43,247 nucleotides of DNA from Dethiosulfovibrio faecalis (GCF_021568795.1 NZ_JAKGUE010000020.1:1-43247); one strand, 5' to 3'; counted from the first letter of the stretch, positions 34,101 through 41,422 are shown. The notes: a model not told the origin generated them from the letters alone. Made by a program: numbers and translations.

Positions 34101-34894
34101 ACGGAAACGGAAATGTTGAAATAGGGCAGCTTGCCGTCCTCCACCTTGGCGTCCATGAAACGCTCCACGTCGGGATGATCGTCGTAAAGCATCCCCATCA
34201 AAGCGGCCCTGCGCCGTCCTCCCTGGACCACCACGGACCCCATGGTGTTCCAGGTCTCCATGAAGGAAACCGGACCGCTGGCCTTGCCGCCGGTGCCTCC
34301 CTTTATATCCGAGCCGAACTCCCTCAGATTGCCGAAATTGCCGCCGACCCCTCCGCCGTACTTGCTTATGACGGCGGCGTCCTTTACCGAATCGAAAATT
34401 CCCTCGATGCTGTCCTCCACGGAGATGACGAAACAGGCGAAAAGCTGCTGGCTCTCCGTCTTGCCGTCTCTCACCGCCACGTAATCCGAATAGGACATAT
34501 CGTCGGGCGACCGGTAGATCAGCTCCGACATGGCCGGATCCACGGTCATACCGGCGGCGGCACCGAAAAGGCAGGGGGAGTTGAACAGAAAACGGCGGTT
34601 CAATATATCGGAGAAAAGATTCTTCTCTAGAACCCTGATCCAGTTCAGACCTTCCTCGTTTACGTATAGAGTCTCCACCGAGGCTATGACACGAGACACC
34701 CTTCGGGCGAACTCCTCGAAGGACGCCTCCTTTCGGACCTTCCCCTCCGCCCGGTCGTAGCGGCTCAGGAGATACCTCTGATCCAGCAGCCAGGCTGCGT
34801 TCTCCGACTGCCTCGGAATAAGGGGATTCTCCAACATATTAACGTCGACGGACGGATCGAAACGGTCCCTGTAGCGCCTATCCTCTTTGGTCAT
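31199..34894 (-). CDS. nrdJ: Adenosylcobalamin-dependent (class II) ribonucleotide reductase with intein
   Basis: A 1231-residue precursor; removing a 372-residue intein (340-711) leaves 859 residues, a usual NrdJ length. The enzyme reduces ribonucleotides to deoxyribonucleotides using an AdoCbl-generated thiyl radical, needing no oxygen. Landmarks: RFLFNSPCLFGAA (one of the redox cysteines), the catalytic NPCGEQPLP motif (Asn, radical Cys, Glu), PTGSISMLLDASPGIEPNF, and a C-terminal zinc-type tail (CPECGSPM and CEYCFSCGYSPC). ATG 34894 has GGAGG at 7 bases. Tandem NrdR-like boxes lie just upstream. No other rnr genes are in the window. Confidence 0.95.
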   Translation of the reverse strand: MTKEDRRYRDRFDPSVDVNMLENPLIPRQSENAAWLLDQRYLLSRYDRAEGKVRKEASFEEFARRVSRVIASVETLYVNEEGLNWIRVLEKNLFSDILNRRFLFNSPCLFGAAAGMTVDPAMSELIYRSPDDMSYSDYVAVRDGKTESQQLFACFVISVEDSIEGIFDSVKDAAVISKYGGGVGGNFGNLREFGSDIKGGTGGKASGPVSFMETWNTMGSVVVQGGRRRAALMGMLYDDHPDVERFMDAKVEDGKLPYFNISVSVSDELLTKAAQGGDFNLRSRADGSVAKTVKAADLWDKLCRNAWRRGDPGVFFGDRANVDNILKKDPQWRIESTNPCVTGDTWVMTDEGPQQAVNLVGRPTTLLVDGKGHETEGFFSTGVKPVFELKTKEGHSLKLTVDHKVRRVIYKSRDRMDFEWIPASDLSESDLLVLNNHRDFIGWNGRYTESEGYLMGLLLGDGTIKNGKAVLSVWMPEKASNDDSVGQDAVMNKALSCALKLKHRSDFAGWTSVSGRDEFRLSTSAIKQLATDLGMSVGNKMISPTLEGETSSSFYSGFLRGLFDSDGSVQGSQEKGLSVRLAQSNLHTLQSVQRMLARLGIVSKIYKYRRKANLRSMPDGKGGSRLYQIQDQHELVISNDNLSRFQARVGFEDSDKSLKLENAINSYDRRQNRERFIARFDSLVACGEEAVFDVQVPGVNAFDANGLYVHNCGEQPLPNYTSCNLGSVNLEAFVSSESSGEAVFDMDSFVDQVFRSVYYLDLVIDATSYPLERIADRTKMIRPVGLGLMGLADAAIMLGISYGSESFNRFCRSLGGTMASAALAATVRIVSEEGKDPFPEHRLVSDLMESFRCEAGLPDAVDRWLERMDEGGFRELLERMRRTDTVPYTLVNTLEVLLSAASVHKGDGMGLVREVLEALFSGRMRNSRRLSVAPTGSISMLLDASPGIEPNFAWSWSRKVMSATGDGGYETREYFHRLMTAEHKDEFRRTGGISDPRFVTAYDIGTDSHVEVTGIFAAVVDSGISKTVNLPSEATVDDVRQVYEDCYRMGCKGITIYRDGSRSDQPIEAKKSDEPEKRPLSSKVKERPGSIVFGKTIKDVTPWGSMYVTINYDSDDPFEVFASLGKSGSEMKSMTEALSRVISIGLRSGGRLEDFISTLRGISGKEYWLFECDDDRVVRSIPDGIAILMEKLSGLGGETLKDVPKCPECGSPMEMVGGCEYCFSCGYSPCK
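32762..33877 (-). mobile_element. Intein with LAGLIDADG homing endonuclease in NrdJ
   Basis: A 372-residue in-frame insert, residues 340-711 of the precursor. It starts with Cys (CVTGDTWVMTDEG, block A), has TVDH (block B, 400-403), two LAGLIDADG helices (YLMGLLLGDG at 453-462; FLRGLFDSDG at 558-567), and ends VFDVQVPGVNAFDANGLYVHN (blocks F/G; key end GLYVHN) before Cys+1. All splice-junction residues (Cys1, terminal His-Asn, Cys+1) are present, so it should splice. It sits between Pro and Cys of the catalytic NPCGE motif, so the enzyme is inactive until splicing. The endonuclease core (about 32880-33700) is more AT-rich than the splicing blocks and host gene. Confidence 0.93.
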
Positions 34895-34917
34895 GACATA
34901 TCCTCCATATCCTTAAC

Positions 34918-34965
34918 ACATCATAATTAGAGTGCGAAAACGAAAAATACCCCTACATATAGGGG
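34918..34965 (-). promoter_or_regulatory. Tandem NrdR-box-like operators upstream of nrdJ
   Basis: A perfect palindrome CCCCTACATATAGGGG (34950-34965) shares the CTA.ATATAG core of the NrdR box, and a weaker match ACATCATAATTAGAGT lies at 34918-34933. Their centres are 32 bases apart with a 16-base gap, which is the spacing known for paired NrdR boxes. They are 24-71 bases before the nrdJ ATG, consistent with repression by NrdR-(d)ATP. Confidence 0.65.
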
Positions 34966-35003
34966 CATAGACGACTTAGCATCCTCATTATACTTCATCC
35001 TTC

Positions 35004-35044
35004 AAAAAAGGCGAGAGGCCCGATGTAAAAACCGGGCCTCCCGC
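35004..35044 (-). terminator. Intrinsic terminator after the Synergist-CTERM gene
   Basis: GAGGCCCG (35015-35022) pairs with CGGGCCTC (35033-35040), extended by GCG/CGC with one mismatch; on the minus strand it is followed by CCTTTTTT. Confidence 0.7.
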
Positions 35045-35084
35045 AAAATAATCGCAAATCTTAAAAACCGACCACCACGACCAG

Positions 35085-35444
35085 CTACCTCCGGATCAAA
35101 GGCAAAACCCCCAGCAACAGCAACAGAGCGCTCACGGGGGTAACTCCGACGGAACATCCCCCACCGGAGGAAGGATCCATACCGCCCTCGGGAGTAGTCC
35201 CCCCTACTACGAAAACCTCTCCCTTGGGAAAGGCGATGTCGTTCGACTGGTTGTCGCAGGACTTCAAGAAATCTTTCCAAGCCGTCTCTATATCACCGGA
35301 CAGAGTGACCTCCACCCCGTCGACCTGGATCACCAACCGAGACACCTCGGCCGCGTCGGATACGAAAGAAGTCGAAAGAATAAAAAACGCGCAGAGCAGG
35401 GAAAAAGCCAGAGCCTTGAAAGCTCGAAAAGCATATGAATTCAT
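35085..35444 (-). CDS. Small exported protein with Synergist-CTERM-type sorting tail
   Basis: A 119-residue protein: N-terminal signal peptide (about 1-31, LLCAFFILSTSFVSDA), a short domain (VSRLVIQVDGVEVTLSGDIETAW) with a Cys at 63, a Gly/Thr/Pro linker, then the C-terminal SSGGGCSVG (92-100), a Leu-rich helix (ALLLLLGVLPL) and terminal Arg-Arg. That triplet of Gly-Cys motif, hydrophobic helix and basic end is the layout of the Synergist-CTERM protein-sorting domain, restricted to Synergistota. The protein is presumably processed and anchored at the envelope. GAGGAGG lies 13 bases before ATG 35444 or 10 before GTG 35447; either may be used. The domain itself is unrecognised. Confidence 0.7.
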   Translation of the reverse strand: MNSYAFRAFKALAFSLLCAFFILSTSFVSDAAEVSRLVIQVDGVEVTLSGDIETAWKDFLKSCDNQSNDIAFPKGEVFVVGGTTPEGGMDPSSGGGCSVGVTPVSALLLLLGVLPLIRR

Positions 35445-35547
35445 CACAGAAAGAAAACCTCCTCGACCGCAACGATGTCGGCAGGTTGATCGCCTGTAAA
35501 ACAGTATATCACCATCCGGCCCCGGAGTGGTTCCCCGGGGGATAGGC

Positions 35548-35556
35548 TGGTACAAT
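35548..35556 (+). promoter_or_regulatory. Extended -10 promoter for the glycosyltransferase fusion gene
   Basis: TGGTACAAT is an extended -10 element (TGn plus TACAAT) 52 bases before ATG 35609; no good -35 is present, as is usual for this promoter class. Confidence 0.4.
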
Positions 35557-35608
35557 ATGAAACCGACGAAGACCGACACGTCTAAAGCAAAAAAAGGGAG
35601 AACCTGTC

Positions 35609-37783
35609 ATGAAAGATAGAAAAATCCTCATAGTGACCACCGTAGCGGTAACCCTGGAGGCCTTCCTGCTGCCCCACGCCGAGAGGCTAAAAGAGGACGG
35701 CTGGCAGGTGGACTGCCTGGCCAACGGGGCGTCGAAGAGCGAAAAATGCCGCCTCGCCTTCGACCACTGCCACGACATAGGCTGGGGACGCACCCCTCTG
35801 GACCTTAAAAACTTTACCGAATATCCCGCCCGGATAAAAAAGCTGGTCGCAAGGAAGGGGTACGACGTAGTCCACGTCCACACCCCCGTAGCCTCCTTCG
35901 TCACCAGATTCGCCCTTAGAGACCTTAAAAAACGCACAAAGACCAAGGTCGTCTACACCGCCCACGGATTCCACTTCTACAGGGGAGGAAACCCGGTCAA
36001 AAACGCCCTGTTTCTGGGACTGGAAAAACTGGCGGCACGCTGGACCGACGAGCTCGAGGTGATAAACGGCGAGGACTACCAAGCCGCCATAACCCACCTT
36101 CTGCCCAGGGAAAGAGTGCGTTTTCTGAAAGACGGAGTCGGACTGGACAGGGCCCACTACAACCCCGATGCCGTGCCGAAGGAAGCGATCCGGCAGGCGA
36201 GGCACGACATGGGCCTGACCGACGGGGACGTACTCTTCACCATGATAGCCGAGTTCAACAGAGGCAAGAGACATTCCGACCTCATAAATGCCTTCGCCAT
36301 GGTAAAGGACCCCAAAGCCCATCTGGCCTTTTTAGGAAAGGGAAAGCTCATGGAGAAAAGCAAAGAGCTATGTAGAAGCCTCGGCATAGCCGAAAGGGTC
36401 CACTTTCTGGGGCACGTTTCGGACGTGAGGCCCTACATACTGGCATCCAGGGCCACGGTGCTTCCCTCGGAGAGGGAGGGCCTTCCGAGAAGCGTAATGG
36501 AGAGCATAGCCCTGGGAGTGCCGGTGATAGGGGCAAACGCCAGGGGAACCAGGGACCTGCTGAAAGACAACGGAGGATGGATCGTGCCGGTGGGAGGGAT
36601 AGCCGAGATGAAAAAAACCATGGAGAAAGCCATCGGGACAAGAGGGCGCAAAAAGGCCTCCATGGTCTACTGCGTGTTTCAGGACATAAAGCCCAACATG
36701 ATGGGGGTGGCAAAAAAAGTAAAGGGACAGGTGAAACACATGTCCCAATACTTCGACCTCTCCTGCCTGTTCGTAGGGAACCACGACATGTCCCTGGCCC
36801 ATACGATAGCCGACCGAAAGGACATCGTGCTGAAAGACATCCCCAGATCGAACATACTTTCCTACAGAGTCGATGGCCTCAGAACCGCCTACGACTGGAT
36901 AGCCAGACACAGACCGGACTATCTCTACCTGAGATACCCGCTGGGGTGCCCCTTCTCCGCTCTTTTCACCTACATGGTATCCCGAATGGGAGTAAAAATC
37001 ATAACCGAACACCAATCCAAGGAACCCTACGAGCTTCGTCTGTTGAAGAAATACCACTTCATGGTATCGGATTGGCTTTTCGGCAGACTTACCCTCCGAA
37101 ACGTATCCCTCATAATCGGAGTAACACCCGAGATAAGGGACTTCGAGAAAAACAGGGCTCCCCACAGTAGCGCCGTGTGTATAACCAACGGCATAGACGT
37201 GGAGGACTACCCCGTCAGGCATTACGAAAAGCCATCCGACAAGGAAGGGGTCGACCTCCTTTTTTCCGGCGCTCTGGCCTCCTGGCACGGCCTGGACCGG
37301 CTGATATCGGCAATGGCGAAGTTTCACGAATGCCCCGTTAGGCTTCATATAGCCGGGGAGGGAGAGGAAATGGACAGATTGCGCTCCATGGCCGAAAAAC
37401 TGCCTCCGATTCATTCGGTTACGTTCTACGGCTACCTGGACAAGGGCGAGATATCGGACCTCTTCGACTGGTGCGACGCAGCGATAGGATCCTTAGCGCT
37501 GGACCGAAAGGGACTCCGCCAAGCCTGCACCCTCAAGACCAGAGAGTACGCCGCGAGGGGGATACCCTTCGTGATAAACTACGACGACCCGGACTTCAGA
37601 AACATACCGTGGGTACTTCGTCTTCCTTCCAGGCCTCAGATAGACATACACCGTATATGCTATTGGTCAACCAATAACAGGCAAAAGCCAGCGGAGATAA
37701 GGGCAAAATCCTCGTCTATAATAAGCTACGAGGAAAAAACCAGACAACTGAAGCAGGCGATTCGAGAAATACTTTTCACATAA
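35609..37783 (+). CDS. Fusion of two GT4-type glycosyltransferases
   Basis: A 724-residue protein with two GT-B glycosyltransferase units. Unit 1 (1-351) starts MKDRKILIVTTVAVTLEAFLLPHA, has VVHVHTPVASF, YTAHGFHFY and the E-x7-E motif in SEREGLPRSVMESIALGVPV, but stops short of the usual last helices. Unit 2 begins at Met352 (MVYCVFQDIKPNMMGVAKKV), is about 373 residues, near full length, and carries ITEHQSKEPYE, CITNGIDVEDY and FSGALASWHGLDRLI. Such enzymes build surface polysaccharides from nucleotide sugars at the inner membrane. The junction at 345-352 suggests two neighbouring genes joined in frame by a deletion. A terminator follows, then the IS element. Confidence 0.85.
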   Translation: MKDRKILIVTTVAVTLEAFLLPHAERLKEDGWQVDCLANGASKSEKCRLAFDHCHDIGWGRTPLDLKNFTEYPARIKKLVARKGYDVVHVHTPVASFVTRFALRDLKKRTKTKVVYTAHGFHFYRGGNPVKNALFLGLEKLAARWTDELEVINGEDYQAAITHLLPRERVRFLKDGVGLDRAHYNPDAVPKEAIRQARHDMGLTDGDVLFTMIAEFNRGKRHSDLINAFAMVKDPKAHLAFLGKGKLMEKSKELCRSLGIAERVHFLGHVSDVRPYILASRATVLPSEREGLPRSVMESIALGVPVIGANARGTRDLLKDNGGWIVPVGGIAEMKKTMEKAIGTRGRKKASMVYCVFQDIKPNMMGVAKKVKGQVKHMSQYFDLSCLFVGNHDMSLAHTIADRKDIVLKDIPRSNILSYRVDGLRTAYDWIARHRPDYLYLRYPLGCPFSALFTYMVSRMGVKIITEHQSKEPYELRLLKKYHFMVSDWLFGRLTLRNVSLIIGVTPEIRDFEKNRAPHSSAVCITNGIDVEDYPVRHYEKPSDKEGVDLLFSGALASWHGLDRLISAMAKFHECPVRLHIAGEGEEMDRLRSMAEKLPPIHSVTFYGYLDKGEISDLFDWCDAAIGSLALDRKGLRQACTLKTREYAARGIPFVINYDDPDFRNIPWVLRLPSRPQIDIHRICYWSTNNRQKPAEIRAKSSSIISYEEKTRQLKQAIREILFT

Positions 37784-37790
37784 AAGAGCT

Positions 37791-37831
37791 AAAAGTCCCG
37801 CTTTACCGTCAATCCGGTTGAGCGGGACTTT
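37791..37831 (+). terminator. Intrinsic terminator after the glycosyltransferase fusion
   Basis: AAAGTCCCGCT (37792-37802) pairs with AGCGGGACTTT (37821-37831), with an inner ACCG/CGGT pair; T-rich sequence follows. Confidence 0.75.
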
Positions 37832-37993
37832 CCTCATCTGATATGTTTTTTCAATTTTTTTATCGCCCAAAATCTAACCCCTACGACCCCCTCTAGTATA
37901 GTGGACCCGGAAAAATGGACCACCGAGTAAGTTGCTAGGTTAAGGTGAAGAACAGGCTGCTGTATCATAGGTCTCAGAAAGAGAGGGGACATA

Positions 37994-38137
37994 ATGGCAG
38001 CCAAACGACAACGACGTTCACCGGAATTCAAGACTAAAGTAGCCCTGGCAGCGCTGAAGGGCGATAAGACCCTAGTGCAGCTCTCCAGTGATTTTGGAGT
38101 CTCCACAGCGACTCAAAATGGAGCTAGACTGGCTTAA
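37994..38137 (+). pseudogene. Truncated IS3-family OrfA
   Basis: A 47-residue remnant (MAAKRQRRSPEFKTKVALAAL at its start, with FKTKVALAAL as key part) that begins as a normal helix-turn-helix OrfA but ends early. After FGVST the sequence jumps to the OrfA tail region (MELDWLKK, in another frame), so roughly 30 residues are deleted. Full-length OrfA is about 90-100 residues. A run of eight As at the end resembles the slippage site used for OrfAB production. Confidence 0.75.
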
Positions 38138-38417
38138 AAAAAATCAGGTGTTGACTCTTGAGGAAAAACGAGCCTGTGTGGAACCGAATCATCCTCAGAT
38201 CAGTGTTCGCAAACAATGTGATCTTCTCTGTTTGAACCGTTCCAGCTTTTACTCTCCCCCGACGTTTGGGAGAGAGAGTTTAGAGAACCTGGAGATCATG
38301 GAATGTATAGATAAACAGTACACTGACATCCCAACCTACGGGAGCAGGCGAATGACCGTCTGGATTCAAGGAGGGGAAGCCCAATCAGGTCTGGAGCACG
38401 GATATCACGTACTGTAG
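38088..38417 (+). pseudogene. OrfA tail plus 5' part of IS3-family transposase OrfB
   Basis: The frame reads from the OrfA tail (MELDWLKKN) into OrfB (HPQISVRKQCDLLCLNRSSFY, then YTDIPTYGSRRMTVWIQGG) and then breaks. The following sequence belongs to a later part of OrfB in a different frame, so an out-of-frame deletion of about 150 bases removed the segment before the first catalytic Asp. Confidence 0.75.
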
Positions 38418-38856
38418 ACTCACCTGTGGGTTCATGTATCTCGTAGCTGTCATCGACTGGTACAGCCGCTATATCCTCTCCTGGGAGCTATCCAATACTC
38501 TTGACGCTGAATTCTGCATCGTGGCTTTGAAGAAAGCTCTGGAGATAGGCAAGCCAGAGATCTTCAATACCGACCAAGGCTGTCAGTTCACCAGCAAGGC
38601 CTTTCTGAAGCCTCTGAAGGAACGGTCCATCAACATAAGCATGGATGGTCGTGGTCGAGCTCTGGACAATATTTTCGTCGAACGGTTCTGGCGGACGCTC
38701 AAATACGAGTGGTTGTACCTGAATGAATATGAGCGGGTCGCCGATCTATCTCGAGACTTACAGAAATACCTGACATTCTATAACAGTGAGAGGCTTCACT
38801 CCTCACTGGGATACCGGACACCGCAGGAGATCTACTTCGGAAAGGAAGACCTATAG
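38383..38856 (+). pseudogene. 3' part of IS3-family transposase OrfB (rve/DDE core)
   Basis: From codon 38383 the frame reads NQVWSTDITY, then MYLVAVIDWYSRYILSWELS, NTDQGCQFTS and DNIFVERFWRTLKYEW to the stop. The DDE triad (Asp in STDI, Asp in TDQG, Glu in VERF) is complete, but it is separated from the OrfB N-terminus by a deletion and frame change. An open frame from ATG 38434 would lack the first Asp. Probably inactive without help from an intact copy. Confidence 0.75.
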
Positions 38857-38914
38857 CAGTCTGACCTAAACTAATCTAGGCTAAAAAATGGTCTTGACAA
38901 TGGGGTCCACCATA

Positions 38915-40042
38915 CTAGAACATTGAATTCAGCATTGCCTTATATGCTTTGCCACAAAATTTGTAAAATGCCTTCTCAGATGGATAGGCGGAATGGGGCT
39001 TTTCAGGCCTGGCTAGATAGCTATCAAGCTCATCTCTCGACCATCCCATTTTCTTGAGGAAATAGGCAATATCCTCCTCAAGCTCTCTCTCTGAAGGATA
39101 GGCGATGCCCGCCAGTCCCTTTAAGGCATCTTCCCTGGACATCTGTCCGCTGACAACGAGGGTAGCCAAATGGACCTTCCTTTTGTCTACACCAAACTTT
39201 TCGGGAAGGATATACCCCTGATAAAACCTGGTGAATATCGACTCGTAGTGCTTGTAGGGGTAGGGCTTATAGCTAAAATCACGCTGCAAGACCTCCAGAG
39301 CAGCAAACTTATTATATTCGGTATAGTCCAAAAAAGACTCCCACTTTATGCCACCAACCATGCCCTTCAAGATAAACTCCACTGTGCCTATAGAGGGAAA
39401 TGTCTTCAAAGAAATACCCTGAAATTTTTTAGCTATAGCCTTTATGTTTTTTTTATCCCACTTCAACCACGTCCAACTGTAAGGTATCCTCATGCCCTCC
39501 GTGGCCTGGTTTGAGCCGGACAATATATGCTTTATCCCGTATTTACCGGCCATCCTATAGTTAACGGCCAACATTGCGTTGTCGTACAATAACTCTACAT
39601 CGATAACATCGGCGTCGAAAAAAGCCTGCATAAGACTTTTGTACTCTTCCCAGTTTATGACGTGGGTGTATAAATCCACCCCAAGTTTTTGGACGAGGTT
39701 CGATATGTTATTCTGGGCCAGCTCAGAGTTCCAGCCGTTATCCATGTGGACCGCCAGAGGTCTTAGCCCTAACTCTATAGCCTTCACCAAAACCCACGAG
39801 CTATCCACCCCACCGGAGACACCGATAATGCAGTCGTACGGTTTGCCCTTTCCGTCTTTTTTTACTTTAGCTACAAAAGCATCAAGCTCTTTTTTCCTAG
39901 CCTCAGGATCTTTGAAAAGAACCTTCGACGAACGACTCAAAAAATCGGTGCAGTAGTTACACACACCGTTCTCGTCAAAAGATATATCCCTAGCGGTGGT
40001 GTCCATGACGCACCTAGAGCACATTCTGTAGTTTTTATCCAT
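38915..40042 (-). CDS. N-acetyl sugar amidotransferase (WbpG/PseA-like)
   Basis: A 375-residue protein: a Cys4 site (Cys8, Cys11, Cys28, Cys31 in CSRCVMDTT and CNYCTDF) and a PP-loop ATPase motif SGGVDSS (76-82). The family adenylates an acetamido sugar and installs an amidino group with ammonia from a HisH/HisF-like pair, making acetamidino sugars for O-antigen or flagellin glycans (WbpG in P. aeruginosa O5, PseA/LegA relatives). The HisF-like gene ends 1 base upstream of its start. Its TAG stop lies in the CTAG target duplication of the IS, so the protein is intact. Confidence 0.88.
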   Translation of the reverse strand: MDKNYRMCSRCVMDTTARDISFDENGVCNYCTDFLSRSSKVLFKDPEARKKELDAFVAKVKKDGKGKPYDCIIGVSGGVDSSWVLVKAIELGLRPLAVHMDNGWNSELAQNNISNLVQKLGVDLYTHVINWEEYKSLMQAFFDADVIDVELLYDNAMLAVNYRMAGKYGIKHILSGSNQATEGMRIPYSWTWLKWDKKNIKAIAKKFQGISLKTFPSIGTVEFILKGMVGGIKWESFLDYTEYNKFAALEVLQRDFSYKPYPYKHYESIFTRFYQGYILPEKFGVDKRKVHLATLVVSGQMSREDALKGLAGIAYPSERELEEDIAYFLKKMGWSRDELDSYLARPEKPHSAYPSEKAFYKFCGKAYKAMLNSMF

Positions 40043-40043
40043 C

Positions 40044-40811
40044 TCAATCCATCGCTCCTAACTCTTTTTCCAGCTCTTCGTATTTTGGATACGTTATCAA
40101 AACAGCTCTATGAGGACCGTGGAATACGAAAAAAGCCCCCGCAGCAACTGCACTGGCTCCGGCATCAATGGCGTCTCTCATGTCTTTTATGCTGCCAACT
40201 CCACCCGAGGCGATCAACGGAACGGAGAGAGAGCTTGAAACCTGGGTTATAAGCTCCAGGTCCATACCGGACATAGTACCATCCCTGTCTACAGAGTTTA
40301 GCAGGACCTCTCCGGCCCCAGCCTCCACTGCGGAGGAGATATAATCCATGAAGGGCTTTTTCAGCGTTTTTTTCGTTGAGGCAGAGTAGAGGCGCTTTCT
40401 TCCAAGCCAATTTTTCTTAACGTCCACGGAGACCACCACGCTCTGGCTTCCATAACAAGAGGCTATATCCTCAATCAAAGAGGGATCGCCTAAAACAGCG
40501 GTCTGCAAGCAAACCTTTTCAACCCCCAAGGAAAAAAGCCTTCGGGCCTGTTCAAGACTGGAGATACCACCACCGTAACAAAGGGGCATAAAGCACTCAC
40601 CGGCAAACCTCTCTATCAGATCGTAATCAGGCCCCTTTCCCTTAGGGGAAGCGGAGATATCCAGGACCATCAGCTCATCCACCTCTTTTTCGTTGAAGAT
40701 TCGGATGGCGTTGATGGGATCGCCCACGTATTTGGGATCGGAAAAACGACAGGTCTTTACCAGCCCGCCGTCGGAAAGCAGGAGGCTGGGTATTATTCTG
40801 GTTTTAAGCAT
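40044..40811 (-). CDS. hisF: HisF-like ammonia-channel partner of the sugar amidotransferase
   Basis: A 255-residue TIM-barrel protein of the HisF family (MLKTRIIPSLLLSDGGLVKT; SGGVGSIKDMRDAIDAGASAVAAGAFF, key part SGGVGSIKDM). In histidine-pathway HisF the N-terminal motif is RIIPCLDVD with catalytic Asp11; here Leu replaces it (RIIPSLLLSD), while the second Asp (VSVDVKKN) remains. This favours the HisF2 role: passing ammonia from the HisH-like glutaminase to the WbpG-like enzyme rather than making imidazole glycerol phosphate. It overlaps the HisH-like gene by 8 bases and precedes the amidotransferase directly. No other his genes are nearby. Confidence 0.85.
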   Translation of the reverse strand: MLKTRIIPSLLLSDGGLVKTCRFSDPKYVGDPINAIRIFNEKEVDELMVLDISASPKGKGPDYDLIERFAGECFMPLCYGGGISSLEQARRLFSLGVEKVCLQTAVLGDPSLIEDIASCYGSQSVVVSVDVKKNWLGRKRLYSASTKKTLKKPFMDYISSAVEAGAGEVLLNSVDRDGTMSGMDLELITQVSSSLSVPLIASGGVGSIKDMRDAIDAGASAVAAGAFFVFHGPHRAVLITYPKYEELEKELGAMD

Positions 40812-41418
40812 TGGGAAACTCCATAAACCGTCTCACTAGGGCCATGCCGAAACGGTGGCTTTTTTCCGGATGAAACTGAACGCCGAAGATGTTGCCTCTG
40901 GCGAAGGCGGCCACAAAGTCGTGTCCATAGCGACACCTTGCGATAACGTCGGAATCGTTGTCGCAGCTTACGTAGTAGGAATGGACAAAGTAAAATCTTT
41001 GTCTCTCCTCCGGCACTATCAGAGGATTTTCCATCGGGATATTCACCGTGTTCCACCCCATATGAGGAATCTTGAGCTTGGGATCGTCAAAGGAAAATTT
41101 GCAAACGTCTCCATCGATCCAGCCCAAGCCGGGAAGTGATCCCTCCTGGCTGGACCTGGTCATGAGCTGCATCCCAAGACATATCCCGAGAACCGGAATC
41201 CCTCTATCTAAAACCGCCTTGGAGAGGACGTTCATTAGCCCCCGTTCCTCCAAAGCTCCCATACCGGCATCGAAGGCCCCAACACCAGGCAATATGAGCT
41301 TATGGGCGTCGAGTATACTTTCTGGATCGGAGGAAATCTCACATTCTCCCCCGACGTGCCGGACCATATTTGCCACGGAGTTTACGTTGCCAACTCCGTA
41401 ATCGACTATCAAAAGCAT
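40804..41418 (-). CDS. hisH: HisH-like glutamine amidotransferase
   Basis: A 204-residue class I glutaminase with catalytic Cys80 (GICLGMQLM), His183 and Glu185 (VQFHPEKS). It releases ammonia from glutamine and hands it to its HisF-like partner. I chose ATG 41418, giving the standard start MLLIVDYGVGNVNSV; a TTG five codons upstream overlaps the glycosyltransferase stop and is less likely. With the HisF-like and WbpG-like genes it forms the three-part system that makes acetamidino sugars. Histidine biosynthesis is unlikely given the neighbours. Confidence 0.85.
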   Translation of the reverse strand: MLLIVDYGVGNVNSVANMVRHVGGECEISSDPESILDAHKLILPGVGAFDAGMGALEERGLMNVLSKAVLDRGIPVLGICLGMQLMTRSSQEGSLPGLGWIDGDVCKFSFDDPKLKIPHMGWNTVNIPMENPLIVPEERQRFYFVHSYYVSCDNDSDVIARCRYGHDFVAAFARGNIFGVQFHPEKSHRFGMALVRRFMEFPNA

Positions 41419-41422
41419 AGCA

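Larger units (their letters stand above)
37897..38914 (+). mobile_element. IS3-family insertion sequence, internally deleted, copy 1
   Basis: A 1018-base element. Its ends are related inverted repeats (left TATAGTGGACCC; right, read inward, TATGGTGGACCC), and CTAG flanks both sides (37893-37896 and 38915-38918) as a 4-base target duplication, as in the IS407 subgroup. Intact relatives are about 1.25 kb; this copy lacks part of orfA and about 150 bases of orfB. It abuts the stop codon of the sugar amidotransferase gene. An identical right end recurs inverted at the window edge. Confidence 0.85.

Noticed and set aside
40044-41418. HisH/HisF as part of a histidine biosynthesis operon
   Set aside because: No other his genes are nearby, the pair is packed against a WbpG-like gene, and HisF lacks Asp11.
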